From assembly GCF_036417845.1 (NCBI RefSeq), contig NC_089981.1, positions 63,267,268 to 63,331,267 of the forward strand: a stretch of DNA of 64,000 nucleotides, read 5' to 3'. Below are positions 40,101 through 64,000 of the stretch, piece after piece. The notes under the pieces were generated by a model that saw only the letters and a list, made by a program, of their open reading frames with translations, was not told where the DNA came from and searched no databases. The position numbers and the translations under genes are program-made. This DNA comes from Apteryx mantelli (Eukaryota; Chordata; Aves; Apterygiformes; Apterygidae). Each line of letters begins with the position of its first letter. The stretch's first letter is position 1.

Positions 40101-43100
40101 ACAGAGAGCAAGAAACAAAGTGGCAGAGGCTTGCTGCCTGCCTGACCCAGGAAAGAGCAGAGCATCATCAGGACCTGTTCCTGCCTTTTTTCCAGGATCC
40201 TTAGATGGTGGGCAAGGAGTCTGGTCCTCATGATCAGTCAGAAACACCTCAAGCTTTGAGGCTTTTATGCATAGGCCTTCAAATGCCTTCAATTAAAGAC
40301 CTTTCATGGAGTTCAAGGACTGGCTACAGCACCCAACAGATATATGCTCTCCCTTTGCTCGTGAGGTGGCCCCTACATGCTGCCGGGTTTTACCAACCTT
40401 TGTCTTTTCCCCTGGTTAGGGGTGGGTATTCCCCATAGCAATCTCTTAACCACTCACCACTCACAGGACAGATATTTTCAGTTCCCCTCTCTTGTGACTG
40501 CCTACCTCCTACAGCTTGCAAACCAAAACAGTATGGTTGAGTGAGCCACCTTTGCATCAAGACAACAGCATTTCCCTGCTCACTGGCCCCAGGCAGCCTT
40601 TGGCTTGGCCTCTCCATACAGAACTCCCAAGCTGATTAGATGCTTTGAATCTTTTTCTGCCTAGCATCGGTTAGGAGTGTGTCTTTGCCTTCCTCCTTCT
40701 AACACAGGAGAAGAGATGATTTGACAAGAGGACGATGCGGTCTATATTTGGAATAATGCAGGGGTCTTTAAAAAAAAAAAAAAAAAAAAGAATTACTCTC
40801 CTGTGTCCTATGCAGAAAGGATGCATACTACACGGTAATGTTCCCAGCACTTGTTCTTTCTGAAACCATTGGTGTGACCACATTTTCAGCATGCACCATA
40901 TCCTACACTATAATGACAGAAATAAAAAAAAACCATTTCTGTCATTGTTGATTAAAAGAAATTTTACTTTCAATTTCTGAAGCATTTTAGACAAAACTTT
41001 CCTTCTATTTTCAAGTCAGAGACTACCCTTTAACTACAGAAAAGCTACAAGTAGCAAGTAGAAGGAGACAGTTTTTCCCATCTTGGATGTACTTTAGTGC
41101 TTTTAAAGGATCAGTTAGGCAATATTTGGGGTCTCGTAGGGTTTTTTTTCTAAAAGGCAACATTGACACTGAAATTCCTTGTACAGTCCTGTTCATTATA
41201 AAGAATAAAGATACCATTCTGTTTTCTTGATAATAGCAGGAATCAGAGAGAAGGTAAATTCTTTGCTCAGTTCCAAGCTTCTTGTATTGCATTTCTGGGT
41301 CACAGTAAATACTGGACCAACATTGTTCATTCCAAAAAGCTTTCTCTTCTCTGTTTTTCTTGGATTACATTTCCAAGTTCAGGCAGTTTCTTGCTCTCTG
41401 CTTGGCCTTCTGACAATTTTGTTTTGCCTATTCCTTTCCACTTCAAGCCAGTACCCAGAAAGAACACTTTGCCAATACAGCTGTTTCTGCCCAGTCCTTT
41501 AAATGGCCCATGTTTTAGGTGATGGCTCCTAATGCTCTAAATGGCTTACTCCAAATAGAGCTTAAATCCTATTACTTTTCCTGAATGAAGGGCAGCTCTC
41601 AGAAACTTTTACCTAATCTTCAACATACTAGTAGTAAGAGACCAACTATGCCTTTGAGGACATAATCCAATAAAGAGGCTTAAAAACAAATACATATGTA
41701 AATATAGAGAGGGAACTTAGATTACACATATTTTCACTATGCTTTAAAAAAAAAAAGACTTATGAAAAATAACTTGTTTTTAACGGCAAAAAAAGCAGAA
41801 ATCCTGTACAGTTAAAAAAGTATATTTCCTATTAGCACCTATGAGAAAGGTAGCCATGCAAAGGTACAACCACCCAACAGTAACCCAACAATAACTGCAC
41901 TGTAGCAGGAAGGAAAATGAAAAAGAGGTCACGGATGATGGCATTAGGGGACAGCATATGAGTGCAGAAGGACTGTGCCAAAGCAATGCTTGTCATGGCT
42001 CCCTAGGTGACCCTACAAGAAGCTTTTGCACCCAAGATAGGCTTTATTCATTTGCCCATGCTGCAGAAAGTGAGGAAAGCCATCAGGACCACTGCAGGAC
42101 AGTTACAACCGAGTCTACCAGGAATGTACGACTAGACAAACATCAGGCACCATTTTATAACTCAGGATGATCCAAACTATACCACCCCAAAGCTTTGGGA
42201 TTTTCTTCCTGTTCACATAAGAAGAGCTGACATAGTGATAGCAGCTCTGTGTTGCAGGCTGGTCCAAATATATGGAGAGCTTGTGGAGATATTAAATAGA
42301 CTGTAAGAATGGGACTTAAGTCAATCGGTAGAGAAGAAAAATTCAGGTGCTTGAGCAGCACATATGGCCTGAAAAGTTGTCCTGTCTTCTTGAGATAAAG
42401 GCAGCAGGCTAGAAGTGTGTGCTTCATAGATCAGACACTGTGCAAGGACTGCCAATCCCACTGTGCTTTTCTATAGGATGTAGTGACAGAAATAAAGTTT
42501 CCCCATTGAATATGAATGGCTGTTACATTGCTGTGAGCCTCAGTCTGATGTCATGAGCCTGGCAAAAACATTAGTTTCAGATTCACCCCTGTTGCCCTCT
42601 GAGACAAATATACTCCCCAGACAGCAATGCTTCAGGCACACATGTCCAGCGAGGAGGTTTATATCACAAACAGATTTTGTACTGTTCTAAAAATCACAGC
42701 CTGCCTAACAAAGCAGAGAAGAGAGCACCTGGTTCCTCGCTCCCCTGCCTCTCATTGCCCACTGATAGTTTTCAGTCTTCAACTTTCCTGTCCTTAACAG
42801 AGCAGCCAGTCAGCAAACCAGTTCTATCTCTTTTCCTGCAGAAGGCTACTTCTTAGTCCAAGGCAGAGGGTTAAAAATCTCTAGGTTTTTTTCACAAGGA
42901 GATTTGACCAACTTTCCCTCTGATTTCCAATCTGTGTCCAACCAAAACCAAACATTTAAAGAAATCATTGCAAGGCTTCCAATCATAGTTAAATAGGTCA
43001 ACCCTTATGATAAGACAGCAGTGTCATGGATATTGCATCTTAGTAATACCTCTTCACCAAGAAACCTAGGTAACACAGATGCTAGCAAGGACAACAAACA

Positions 43101-43779
43101 GCCAGCAATTTATCATTTTTAAACCATTTTCTCCTGTAGCACAAACCTAGAACATACTATTGATTTAAATATCAACAATTCTCAATCATAATAAACAGCC
43201 TACTTCCCAAGAAACTGGAAAAGACATTTTAAGTTCCTGTGGAAAATGCAATCAATTGCACCAAATCTGGACAACCTCTAAACAAGAAATTTTCACTGTG
43301 AAATCCAACACAAGTGTTGTAGAGAGAGTGCAAATATTTAAAAAAGCAAGATAATCTATTTAGGCCATTCATGGTTCTGCCCATCAGTCCCAGCATCAAT
43401 TTTAGGATGCATCTGTCTTAATTGTCTGCCATGAAACTTCAGCAATCATATATAAGATCTATTGTAAATAAGACATCCTCATGTTTAATTTACCCATTAC
43501 TGTTTTTTAAATTTCATGCACAAGAGTTCAGCAGTATTTACAACATCACACTGAGCTGTAGAAGAAAATCACAGTTCACATCAATGTTGCCAAAACTGTA
43601 TTTGAAACAAAATACATCATTTTTCCTTAGTGCTATAGCAAAACTCTTTTAGTCCTGATTGCAACAAACATAACAGGACTCTCTCATCCAGCAAACAACT
43701 GGGGGTTGCCATCATGTCCTACAGACATGAGCCCTGAAATAGCTGCATCTCCTATACATTCTCATCAAATGTTAAAAGG
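34141..43779. other. intergenic DNA
   Basis: AT-rich with no gene recognised. It holds a 13-bp inverted repeat (37592-37697) and an A20 tract (40770-40789). Short open frames, including 36204-36386 and 39014-39334, have no visible family features. Confidence 0.6.
37592..37697. repeat. 13-bp perfect inverted repeat
   Basis: TATGTCCTCTCAT at 37592-37604 and its exact reverse complement ATGAGAGGACATA at 37685-37697 are separated by 80 bp. Confidence 0.85.
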
Positions 43780-44580
43780 AAATTAAGGGAGCTAAAACTG
43801 AAAAGTACCTTACATAAGATGTTCAACCTAATAGTCAAAAAATCTTTAAACATGATCAGAAGAAGGAAAGCTGCTAGGGAATCAGTGGGACTGCTTGATG
43901 GCAAAAGAATAAAAGGGGCACTCAGGAATGATGAAGCCACAGAGAAGTTCAGTGAAGTCCTTACTACTGAAGGCATGGGGGAGGTTACCACTTCCAATGC
44001 ACTCTTTGCAGCAGATAGGTCAGATGAGCTATATCAATTATATGTAAATGTACAAGCAGTATTAAACCAAACAGATAAATGAGATATTAGTAAGTCACCA
44101 GGACTGGATGGCATTCATCCAAGAGTTCTGGAGGAACTAAAACATGGAAAAGCAGAATTGCTAGCTGAGGGGTGTAACTATCATTACACAACACATGCTC
44201 ACTGCTGCCAATGTCCCTCTCCTGCACAAAAGGGGCTGCTGGGGGAATCCTGCAAATGACAGTCTGCTGAGTCTGATCTCCATCCCTGGTTAGATGGCAG
44301 AGTCTATAATAAAGAACAAGACTTCTGAGCTCACAGATAGTCATGGGCTTTTGCGAAAGAGTCAGCATGCTTTCTGTGAAGAGAAATCCTGCCTCACTAA
44401 CTAGCCAGTGCCCTTGGAAGGGGTCAATAAGCAGGAAGATAAAGGTAATACATATTTGGATTTTCAAAAAGCCTTTGACAATGTTAAACACCTAAAATTC
44501 CAGAGAATGAAAAAGCTAAATTTGCCAAAGGACTGGATGAAAGAACCCATTACAGACTGAAAGTTGGTTAAAGGGTAGGA
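43780..44580 (+). mobile_element. old CR1/L3-type LINE fragment, reverse-transcriptase region
   Basis: Decayed LINE sequence, recognised from SPGLDGIHPRVLEEL (about 44094-44138) and FQKAFDN (about 44463-44483), which match the start of the RT domain and the region before its catalytic motif. The preceding open frame (43819-44082) reads like the linker between endonuclease and RT. Stops and small shifts are scattered through it, and the catalytic palm is missing. It is more diverged than the CR1 at 49.8 kb and probably far older. Confidence 0.8.
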
Positions 44581-44984
44581 AGGAAAGCATAGGATTTAAT
44601 GGACAAATTATAAATGCCAAAAAAAAAAAAAAATCCATTAACATGATTTGGTGACAAGAGACTGATTCATTAGTCAAACTGATTCATTAGTCAAAAGGTA
44701 TTTAACTGCCAAGCAGATCAGACATATTTAGTGTTATGAGAATTTTTTTTTTAAAAGCTGTTTATTAGCTAAAATGAAACAAAGGCAAGAGGGTTCTGAA
44801 TTTTTATTTCCTAAATTGCCATTAATGTAAGCAGTGCAGTATCTCTCTGGAAGTTAAACAAGTTTGATGCCAATCACTACATGAATAAAAGATGTGAAGT
44901 TATTCTGAATTATATCATTACCAGCTTTATTTCCACATTTCATTTCAAGCACTGACAGAAAATCAGCACAATAAATACAAAAAA
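44581..44984. other. short intergenic stretch after CR1 fragment
   Basis: AT-rich DNA with an A run at 44621-44634 and a perfect 17-bp tandem duplication (ACTGATTCATTAGTCAA, 44661-44694). Nothing else seen. Confidence 0.6.
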
Positions 44985-45002
44985 TGAGAGAAAAACATAT
45001 AT

Positions 45003-45008
45003 TTTATT
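45003..45008 (-). terminator. distal candidate poly(A) signal for SEC23A
   Basis: AATAAA on the minus strand is followed by ATATATGTTTTTCTCTC and a long T-rich, GT-containing run, the strongest downstream element among the candidates. A further AATAAA lies at 44926-44931 with a weaker context. Use of this site would give a UTR of about 1.4 kb. Confidence 0.4.
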
Positions 45009-45998
45009 TGTATTGAGGCAAATGGAGTTCAATCTCATTTAGATAAAAGAAACGGAGAGCTATTGATTTAATCAAGTTTCCCAGAATTTATAGACAAACA
45101 GAGAAAAAAAAAACCCTCATGCTTATCACATCAATATATGATTGAATTTCCTATGTCCAAACATTCTCTCCCTTCCTCGCTTCAGGCTTGGCACAATTTT
45201 GTATTATCCGATACCACATTTCACATCTTTACTTGTCAAAATGTCATATTACCTATGTAAACATCTGTTGCACGTGTAAACTTCAAAAAGTAAATGGGAA
45301 AGCCTATTAATTTACCCCAAAAAATCAGGTATGAACTAAGTATCAAATTAATTACAGCATATTCTATATAATACTGTTTCAATAAGAACGGCAGCCTGTT
45401 GAATTCATAACAAAAAGGAAGCAGAAACAAAAAGTGTATGTGTAGTGTCATGCATTAGTGTAATGACATTGTAAGGCATTATCAAAAAAGGTAAATATAT
45501 TTTTTTAAAAGTATACTCATAGACAAAAATCAAAAGCTGTACTTCTAGTCAGTTCATTTTGGTAGTGTATGGTTTCTCTTAGCTCAAGCTAAAAATATTA
45601 ATTTTTGAACATATTCATCTGTTACTGTTTTTCTGATAATAGATGCTTCTGTCAAAAATACAGCATATGGATTCTGAACTTTGCACAATAACAGGGTTTT
45701 TTTTACTTTTTTCTATTCAAATTCTTTACATAGAGAGTAAGAAAAACTCTGCTCCCAAAGAATCAAGTAGGGTGAAAGGGAAGAGGAAATACTTGAAATT
45801 AAATAGTCCTAAAACAACCAGCACATGAACAATAACGGATCATTGCAGAAAAAAAATTCTGGCAGACTAAGTCAGAGGAGAGAGTTAATATTACAGTTAT
45901 ATGTTTTTTGTTGCTTCTTTGTCCACTTCTTGCTCAAACTGAGTAAACAAAAGTAGTCATATGGCAGTCTGGAAAACCTGGTGTCACCAAAGATTTTC

Positions 45999-46004
45999 TT
46001 TATT
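45999..46004 (-). terminator. proximal candidate poly(A) signal for SEC23A
   Basis: AATAAA on the minus strand (TTTATT on plus) lies about 370 nt after the stop codon. Downstream sequence contains TTTGGTGACACC and GGTTTTCC, a plausible GU-rich element. Use of this site would give a short 3' UTR. Confidence 0.35.
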
Positions 46005-46374
46005 GTTCAATGTGCCTCTGTAGTGCAAAGCAGAATCAGCCTCAACCATTTAAAAAGGAAGGAGAAATCACATTTCAAAGTTGTTATAAAAGTTTTCAAT
46101 GTAATTATAGTATTATGGTAACCAAAATGACTGTTCTTTTTCCTCTAATTTTAATCTAATTTAATCTACTACCTGTCTTTTTTACACACTGCAGTTTACA
46201 TTAAGACATTTGCTGATAACAAAAGCTTTTCTTTGAAAACAACACTGTTTTACATTTAGTCAGGCAGCTTGTGCATATCAGAGCATTCTGTCAAGAGAGA
46301 CATGGAAAAGGGTGAAGGAGAAAAAGATGAAATATGGCTCCAGCTTATCCGTGCCTTTAATTCACAGCAGAATC

Positions 46375-46464
46375 TCAGGCAGCACTAGAGACAGCAAGTT
46401 TCTTCAGATGATCCATAAATACTTGCAAGCTGACATCATCTGTAAGAATGGGTGCTCCAGACTC
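46375..46464 (-). CDS. SEC23A: SEC23A terminal coding exon with stop, residues ~737-765
   Basis: The last coding exon follows the acceptor CTGTAG and reads ESGAPILTDDVSLQVFMD, ending in KKLAVSSAA and a TGA stop at 46375-46377. This is the expected C-terminus of SEC23A. With the other ten exons it gives 397 codons with no break in frame, consistent with a functional gene of the usual 765-residue length. The 3' UTR continues to lower coordinates. Confidence 0.95.
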   Translation of the reverse strand, partial: ESGAPILTDDVSLQVFMDHLKKLAVSSAA

Positions 46465-46823
46465 CTACAGAAGTAAAGGAAACAAGGAGAATGTATTATA
46501 CTTACTGTGAAGAAAAAGCATTTTTAATGTGCAGTATATTCCATTAAATCAACACTCTATAAGTTTAAAAAGATCTTAGAAACACATCATTGCTGACATC
46601 CTCTGACAAAAAACAGGCTATTGTAAATTTACACACATTTTCACATACTTACATAAATTCAAGCATAAACCACAACCACATTCTTTCCCGTTATTGCATG
46701 TCGCAACAAGTCCCAGTGTGGTGAGATAATCATACAAACCCAGAGCTTTTGATAGTTGCCAAATGCTGACTTAAAAAGTGAATAAAACTTCCATGCAACG
46801 ACTCCCATATCATCCCTATCACA

Positions 46824-47626
46824 GTGGAGCAAGACAAAGATGAGAGAAACAGAAATATGCAAGTGATACAACCAGTAAATCCTTATCTATCACTGAAGCC
46901 CAGACTTATCAAAATGGCAAATGGAAGAAAAATCCATTGCGAGTCTGATCTGACACTGAGTGAAGGTCAATTTGTTTTTTCAAGGGAAGCTGGGCCAGTC
47001 TTTTCCTACAGCTCTGTGCCACCTCAGAGAACCACAAAAACAACTCCTGAAGGTCATACACTGCAAAATCAGATCATAAAAGATGAAAACCCTTTTTGGA
47101 GAGATTTTTGCAATTTACTTTTTGACCTCAGAAGGTTCTTTTTTACTATTATTTTTAAGCAAACTCCCAGCCTAAATAAAACAGTGGAGTTGGTGATTCT
47201 GCAAATGTTAGATAGTGAATCTCTCAAGACCTCTGAAGTAAATGTGCAATTACTTCCATTTACAGATATATGAGGAATTCTTATAAATCTCAACAAATCA
47301 ATCATTTCAAAGGTACTAAGCACCCACAATTCCAAATGAATTCAGAGCTGTCTGAGCCTTTACAAAACCTTTCAAAATGGAGACAGGAAATTCTTAATGA
47401 GGAGGCTCTAAACTGGTGCTCCTTTTTGAGAGCCAGCGAAAACCAGATAGTGATCAAGGAACAAACCCAGGAGCTCTCAGAGTTCTTGCTTCACTGCACT
47501 ACACTTGACACACTACACAGCCTATGTCAGGGAAGACCCATAAAACTGGGTCTGTCTATCAGCTGTTGGTGGCAGGGTGAGAATAAAGCACCTTCTCCTT
47601 CCAAGCCTGCCAAATGCCAAGTCTGA
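46824..47626 (+). other. two overlapping open frames of unknown nature
   Basis: On the strand opposite SEC23A, a 149-codon frame (46824-47273) is followed by a 118-codon frame (47270-47626). The stop of the first overlaps the ATG of the second as ATGA. The second frame is open from about 47237, so one frameshift would join the two into a single reading frame of about 265 codons. The first begins MEQDKDERNRNM and has an aromatic, basic stretch LRRFFFTIIFKQ; the second has WRQEILNEEALNW. No family was recognised, and no promoter or splice evidence is seen. It could be a decayed retrocopy, a mobile-element remnant or chance. Confidence 0.3.
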
Positions 47627-48426
47627 ACTCTCCTTACTTAAGAAGCTGCAAGGGAATTACAAGTAGTTTAGTTTTGGCGCCGGATATAACTCACCACCTT
47701 GTGTCTTACACATGGAAGGGGAGCACATCATCCTCTAGTTAATACATCGCCATTGCGGCTGTTAAACCTCTAGGAAAGGAGTCCCCTCACATTTACCGTT
47801 AGCATGGTACCCCAGGGTATCTAAAGCCAATACATAAGCTCTGCCCTCGAGGCTGAACACCACCTTCACACAGGCAGCTGCTGTCACCAACAGCAGTAGG
47901 TTTACTCTGAAGATTGGGAACGCCTCATTACAGTAGGCAAGACAGCAGAGTTATTTTATTTGCTGGGGAATAAAGTGAAAAACCAGCAGGGTCTTGCTGC
48001 ACAATGTACAATTGCACAGACCTCCTAAAGTTTTATTTTCTGTTCAAAAATAGCTTACTATAATATCTCAAAATCTTGAGCTAAGACATACAGTTAAGAT
48101 TTAAATTTAATTAACAGTGGTTCAGTGATAGCTAGTTGGGCACCTGATAAGATTTGTGCCATTGACCTTCTCTTTCATTTTAAATTGCAAATTTCCCATA
48201 GTCCCCAAGACAAAAAGAAAAAAAATAAAGGCTGAAAATAATGGCATGCTCAAATAAATATCTTCAAAGACTCCCAATACACACTTCCAAAGTAAACAGA
48301 ATGAAACTGTATGAGAAAAGGTTACCACTATTTTCTGAAAACATTTTAAATACAATATAAGGCACTTACCTGCTGAAATTTAGAAAAAATTTTACTTATA
48401 ATATTAAAAAAAAACTAGTCAGCTCA

Positions 48427-48455
48427 TCACCTCCTGAAACATCGTTTCAGTGGTG
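48427..48455. repeat. short inverted repeat (hairpin)
   Basis: CTGAAAC and GTTTCAG are perfect inverted arms around the 3-base loop ATC. Further imperfect pairing of CACC with GGTG extends the stem. It lies just before a CTCF-like motif. Confidence 0.5.
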
Positions 48456-48459
48456 TGCC

Positions 48460-48478
48460 AGTGCCCTCTTCTGGTCAG
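48460..48478 (-). promoter_or_regulatory. possible CTCF-type site
   Basis: The plus strand reads GTGCCCTCTTCTGGTCA, close to the reverse complement of the CTCF core (GCCMYCTRSTGG) with one mismatch at R. Occupancy cannot be judged from one sequence match. Confidence 0.3.
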
Positions 48479-49034
48479 TGTGGACTAACAATATTTTCTG
48501 GAAACTCAGCTTACACAAAAGTCACACAAAGTGACATGAAACAATCCAGGAAGCTCATGAGAAAAACCATGAGCAAAACCAGTTCAGTTTAAAATTTTCT
48601 CCCAACAGTCATACTCCTGATTTCATAATTTTTACTTGGTTCAACTTTATTCACACAAAATGAATGCTATTATGTTGAGAACAAACATAGCAATGCCACT
48701 GGGAAGGTTAACACAGCTTTTCCTACAACTGAATTCTTTACGACAGTAAAAGGAGAGCTGTCTTTTCCTAGGTACATCAGAAAAAAAAAACTCACTTTAA
48801 CTTATTCAGCATGAACAGTTTTCTTTCAGATCAGTTCAAAGACTTTTTTGTATTTGCATTTACATTTGGAATACTATTTCATCTGCTTACTAATTAAGTA
48901 AGCAGGAAACACACCATGAGAAATTTCAAAACTTCAAAAATTTCTGTGTAATGCTTGGATAAAAACAAGATCTTTCAAACTATGGGGTTTATTTGTGTGT
49001 GTGTTGTGAACTTAACAGGACAAAGACAGAGAGA

Positions 49035-49150
49035 CCAACAGACCACTGGTTAGGATATTGACTTTGGAGGAAGGAGAGCCAGGTTCAAATCCTGCTGACC
49101 TGACTCAGTATAAGGTGATCAAGTACTTCCACTCTGGAACTCAGCACTCT
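49035..49150 (+). repeat. MIR-like tRNA-derived SINE
   Basis: A degenerate A box (CCACTGGTTAGGATATTGAC, 49043-49062) and a clear B box (GGTTCAAATCC, 49082-49092) have normal spacing. They are followed by GGTGATCAAGTACTTCC and CTCTGGAACTCAG, which line up with the MIR core (ACCTTGGGCAAGT.ACTT..CTCT..CTCAG). No clean cloverleaf or CCA end is seen, so it is not a tRNA gene. Ancient SINEs of this type survive in low number in birds. Confidence 0.65.
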
Positions 49151-49757
49151 TTCCTGATGAAAGTTTCACTGCATCCGATACTTCTCTACAAAAATGTACC
49201 CTGATAAATCTTATCTGACAAAAATTACTGTCATAAAATTCCTGCAAAGCTCTATTTATTAATGACTTGAATACTGTAGGCCCTTTAGCAAAATACTTGA
49301 AAAGTACAGTTGACGCATAGGTCCCAGCAACTGCTGCATTTGTGTGTCAGATGCAATCACACTTCCACGACAACTTCCACACTTGCACTAGCGTTCACCC
49401 ACAGCAGTGCTTCTCTTTCCACTATAAAAGCTGAACTTGGAAGCAGAGCATGGAACCGAGATGCAATAGTCAAAAACGTAAGCTGCTGCAGAGTTTATTT
49501 TTTGAACTCATATATAACTTTCCTACTAGAGATAACATTTGAAAAGCTGAATCCTCACCACGAGGAACAAAAAAAATTCCAGGAAACACCAGTATATCAG
49601 TACTGGTGTACTCTTCAGTTCTTGCTTAAAGTTAATCTCAACATTTATTTGCTGTAGTCAAAAAAGCTGCACTGGTCTTTATTTGTGGTAAGTACCCTCA
49701 TTCCAAAGAATTTGAAGGTATCTGACTAAGACAGATGGCTAGACATGAAAGTAGACT

Positions 49758-50611
49758 ACGCCAGAGGGCTGTGCTGCCATTCAAAGAGACTTGGACAGGC
49801 TGGAGAGGTGGGCGGAGAGGAACCTCATGAAATTCAACAAAGGGAAGTGCAGGGTCCTGCACCTGGGGAGGAATAACCCCATGCAGCAGGACAGGTTGGG
49901 GGTTGACCTGCTGGAAAGCAGCTCTGCTGAGAAGGACCTGGGAGTGCTGGTGGACACCAAGTTAAGTATGAGGCAGCAATGTGCCCTTGTGGCCAAGAAG
50001 GCCAATGGTATCCTGGGGTGCATCAGGAAGAGTGTTGCCAGCAGGTCGAGGGAGGTGATTCTCCCCCTCTACTCAGCCCTGGTGAGGCCACATCTGGAGT
50101 ACTGCGTCCAGTTCTGGGCTCCCCAGTACAAGAGGGATGTGGCACTACTGGAGCAAGTCCAGCGAAGGGCCACAAAGATGATTAGGGGACTGGAGCATCT
50201 CTCTTATGAGGAAAGGCTGAGAGAGCTTGGCCTGTTTAGTTTGGAGAAGAGAAGGCTGAGAGGAGATCTTATCAATGTGTACAAGTATCTGAAGGGAGGG
50301 TGTCGAGAGGATGGGGCCAGACTCTTTTCAGTGGTGCCGAGCGACAGGACGCGAGGCAATGGGCACAAACTGAAACACAGACACTTCCATCTTAACATGA
50401 GGAAAAACTTCTTCACTGTGAGGGTGACAGAGCACTGGAACAGGTTGCCCCGTGAGGTGGTGGAGTCTCCTTCTCTGGAGATATTCAAAATGCGCCTGGA
50501 TGCAATCCTGTGCAATGTGCTCTAGGCGACCCTGCTTGAGCAGGGGGGTTGGACTAGATGATCTCCAGAGGTCCCTTCCAACCTCAGTGATTCTGTGATT
50601 CTGTGATTCTG
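49758..50611 (+). mobile_element. CR1 LINE, 5'-truncated, with intact C-terminal ORF2 frame
   Basis: An open frame of 244 codons (49791-50525) begins [16 protein letters not shown] and shows the C-terminal part of the CR1 reverse-transcriptase protein, with [12 protein letters not shown] and [17 protein letters not shown]. After the TAG stop come the small CR1 3' UTR hairpin (CCCTGC/GCAGGG), GGACTAGATGATCTCC, and a tail of TGATTCTG units ending near 50611. The 5' part, including the endonuclease and catalytic palm, is absent, so it cannot move by itself. The undamaged frame suggests a fairly recent insertion. It is in the last SEC23A intron, in the opposite orientation, with its 3' end about 230 bp from the splice donor at 50840. 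Confidence 0.95.
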
Positions 50612-50726
50612 AAGCTTAAAGCAGTAAACTATATCAATTTTTTTTGAAGAAAAAATGAAACCCATTCTTTTAACCTTAGTAATTCTGATGGCATCAGGCC
50701 AATACTGCATTTCTTTTCCAGTTTCA

Positions 50727-64000
<13,274 letters not shown>

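Larger units (their letters stand above)
44985..46374 (-). other. SEC23A: probable SEC23A 3' untranslated region
   Basis: This AT-rich stretch directly follows the SEC23A stop codon on the minus strand and holds no recognisable coding sequence. The left boundary is inferred from the AATAAA at 45003-45008, which has a U- and GU-rich stretch downstream. A shorter UTR ending just below 45999 is equally possible from sequence alone. Confidence 0.5.

Noticed and set aside
44087-44491. 134-codon minus-strand frame
   Set aside because: It is the antisense shadow of the old CR1 fragment on the plus strand.
47670-47700. Retroviral primer binding site (TTGGCGCCGG)
   Set aside because: The match stops after the first few bases, and no LTR lies upstream or retroviral gene downstream.
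49035-49110. A functional tRNA gene
   Set aside because: The A box is degenerate and no acceptor stem pairing or terminator is evident; the downstream part fits a MIR-like SINE.
50204-50515. 103-codon minus-strand frame
   Set aside because: Antisense shadow of the CR1 ORF2 frame.

Overview
The window looks like bird nuclear DNA. It is AT-rich, almost free of genes for its first 45 kb, and carries several CR1 LINE fragments, one of them ending in the TGATTCTG-type 3' tail typical of avian CR1. The only gene recognised with confidence is the 3' part of SEC23A, which encodes the Sar1-activating subunit of the inner COPII coat. It lies on the minus strand from about 64 kb down to about 45-46 kb. 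Eleven coding exons were rebuilt by translating minus-strand segments between GT and AG splice signals. They join in phase into the last 397 residues, human numbering about 369-765. The 5' exons lie beyond the right edge. The species cannot be named from the sequence. The protein matches SEC23A rather than SEC23B at several paralogue-specific positions; that comparison uses recalled human sequences. | Layout. 1-44.6 kb is intergenic, downstream of SEC23A. It holds a worn antisense CR1 piece near 2.1 kb, a CR1 3'-end piece near 22.1 kb, two decayed CR1 reverse-transcriptase pieces near 33.7 and 44.2 kb, simple repeats, short duplications and inverted repeats, and an isolated GC- and CpG-rich island at about 30.9-31.85 kb that could mark an undescribed transcript. 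44.98-46.37 kb is the probable SEC23A 3' UTR, with several possible poly(A) signals. 46.37-62.9 kb holds the eleven exons. 62.9-64 kb is the start of the next upstream intron. | The introns carry most of the accessory content. The last intron (46465-50840) contains two overlapping open frames on the opposite strand, a CTCF-like motif beside a hairpin, a MIR-like tRNA-derived SINE, and a fairly young CR1 copy with a 244-codon open frame only about 230 bp from a splice donor. Another intron contains a 0.6 kb GC-rich block with LTR-like ends. Others hold TA/CA, GA and ATTT microsatellites; the ATTT tract forms the pyrimidine tract of a SEC23A splice acceptor. | No CRISPR arrays, operons, riboswitches or convincing tRNA or rRNA genes were seen. 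Most short open frames in the AT-rich DNA look like chance.
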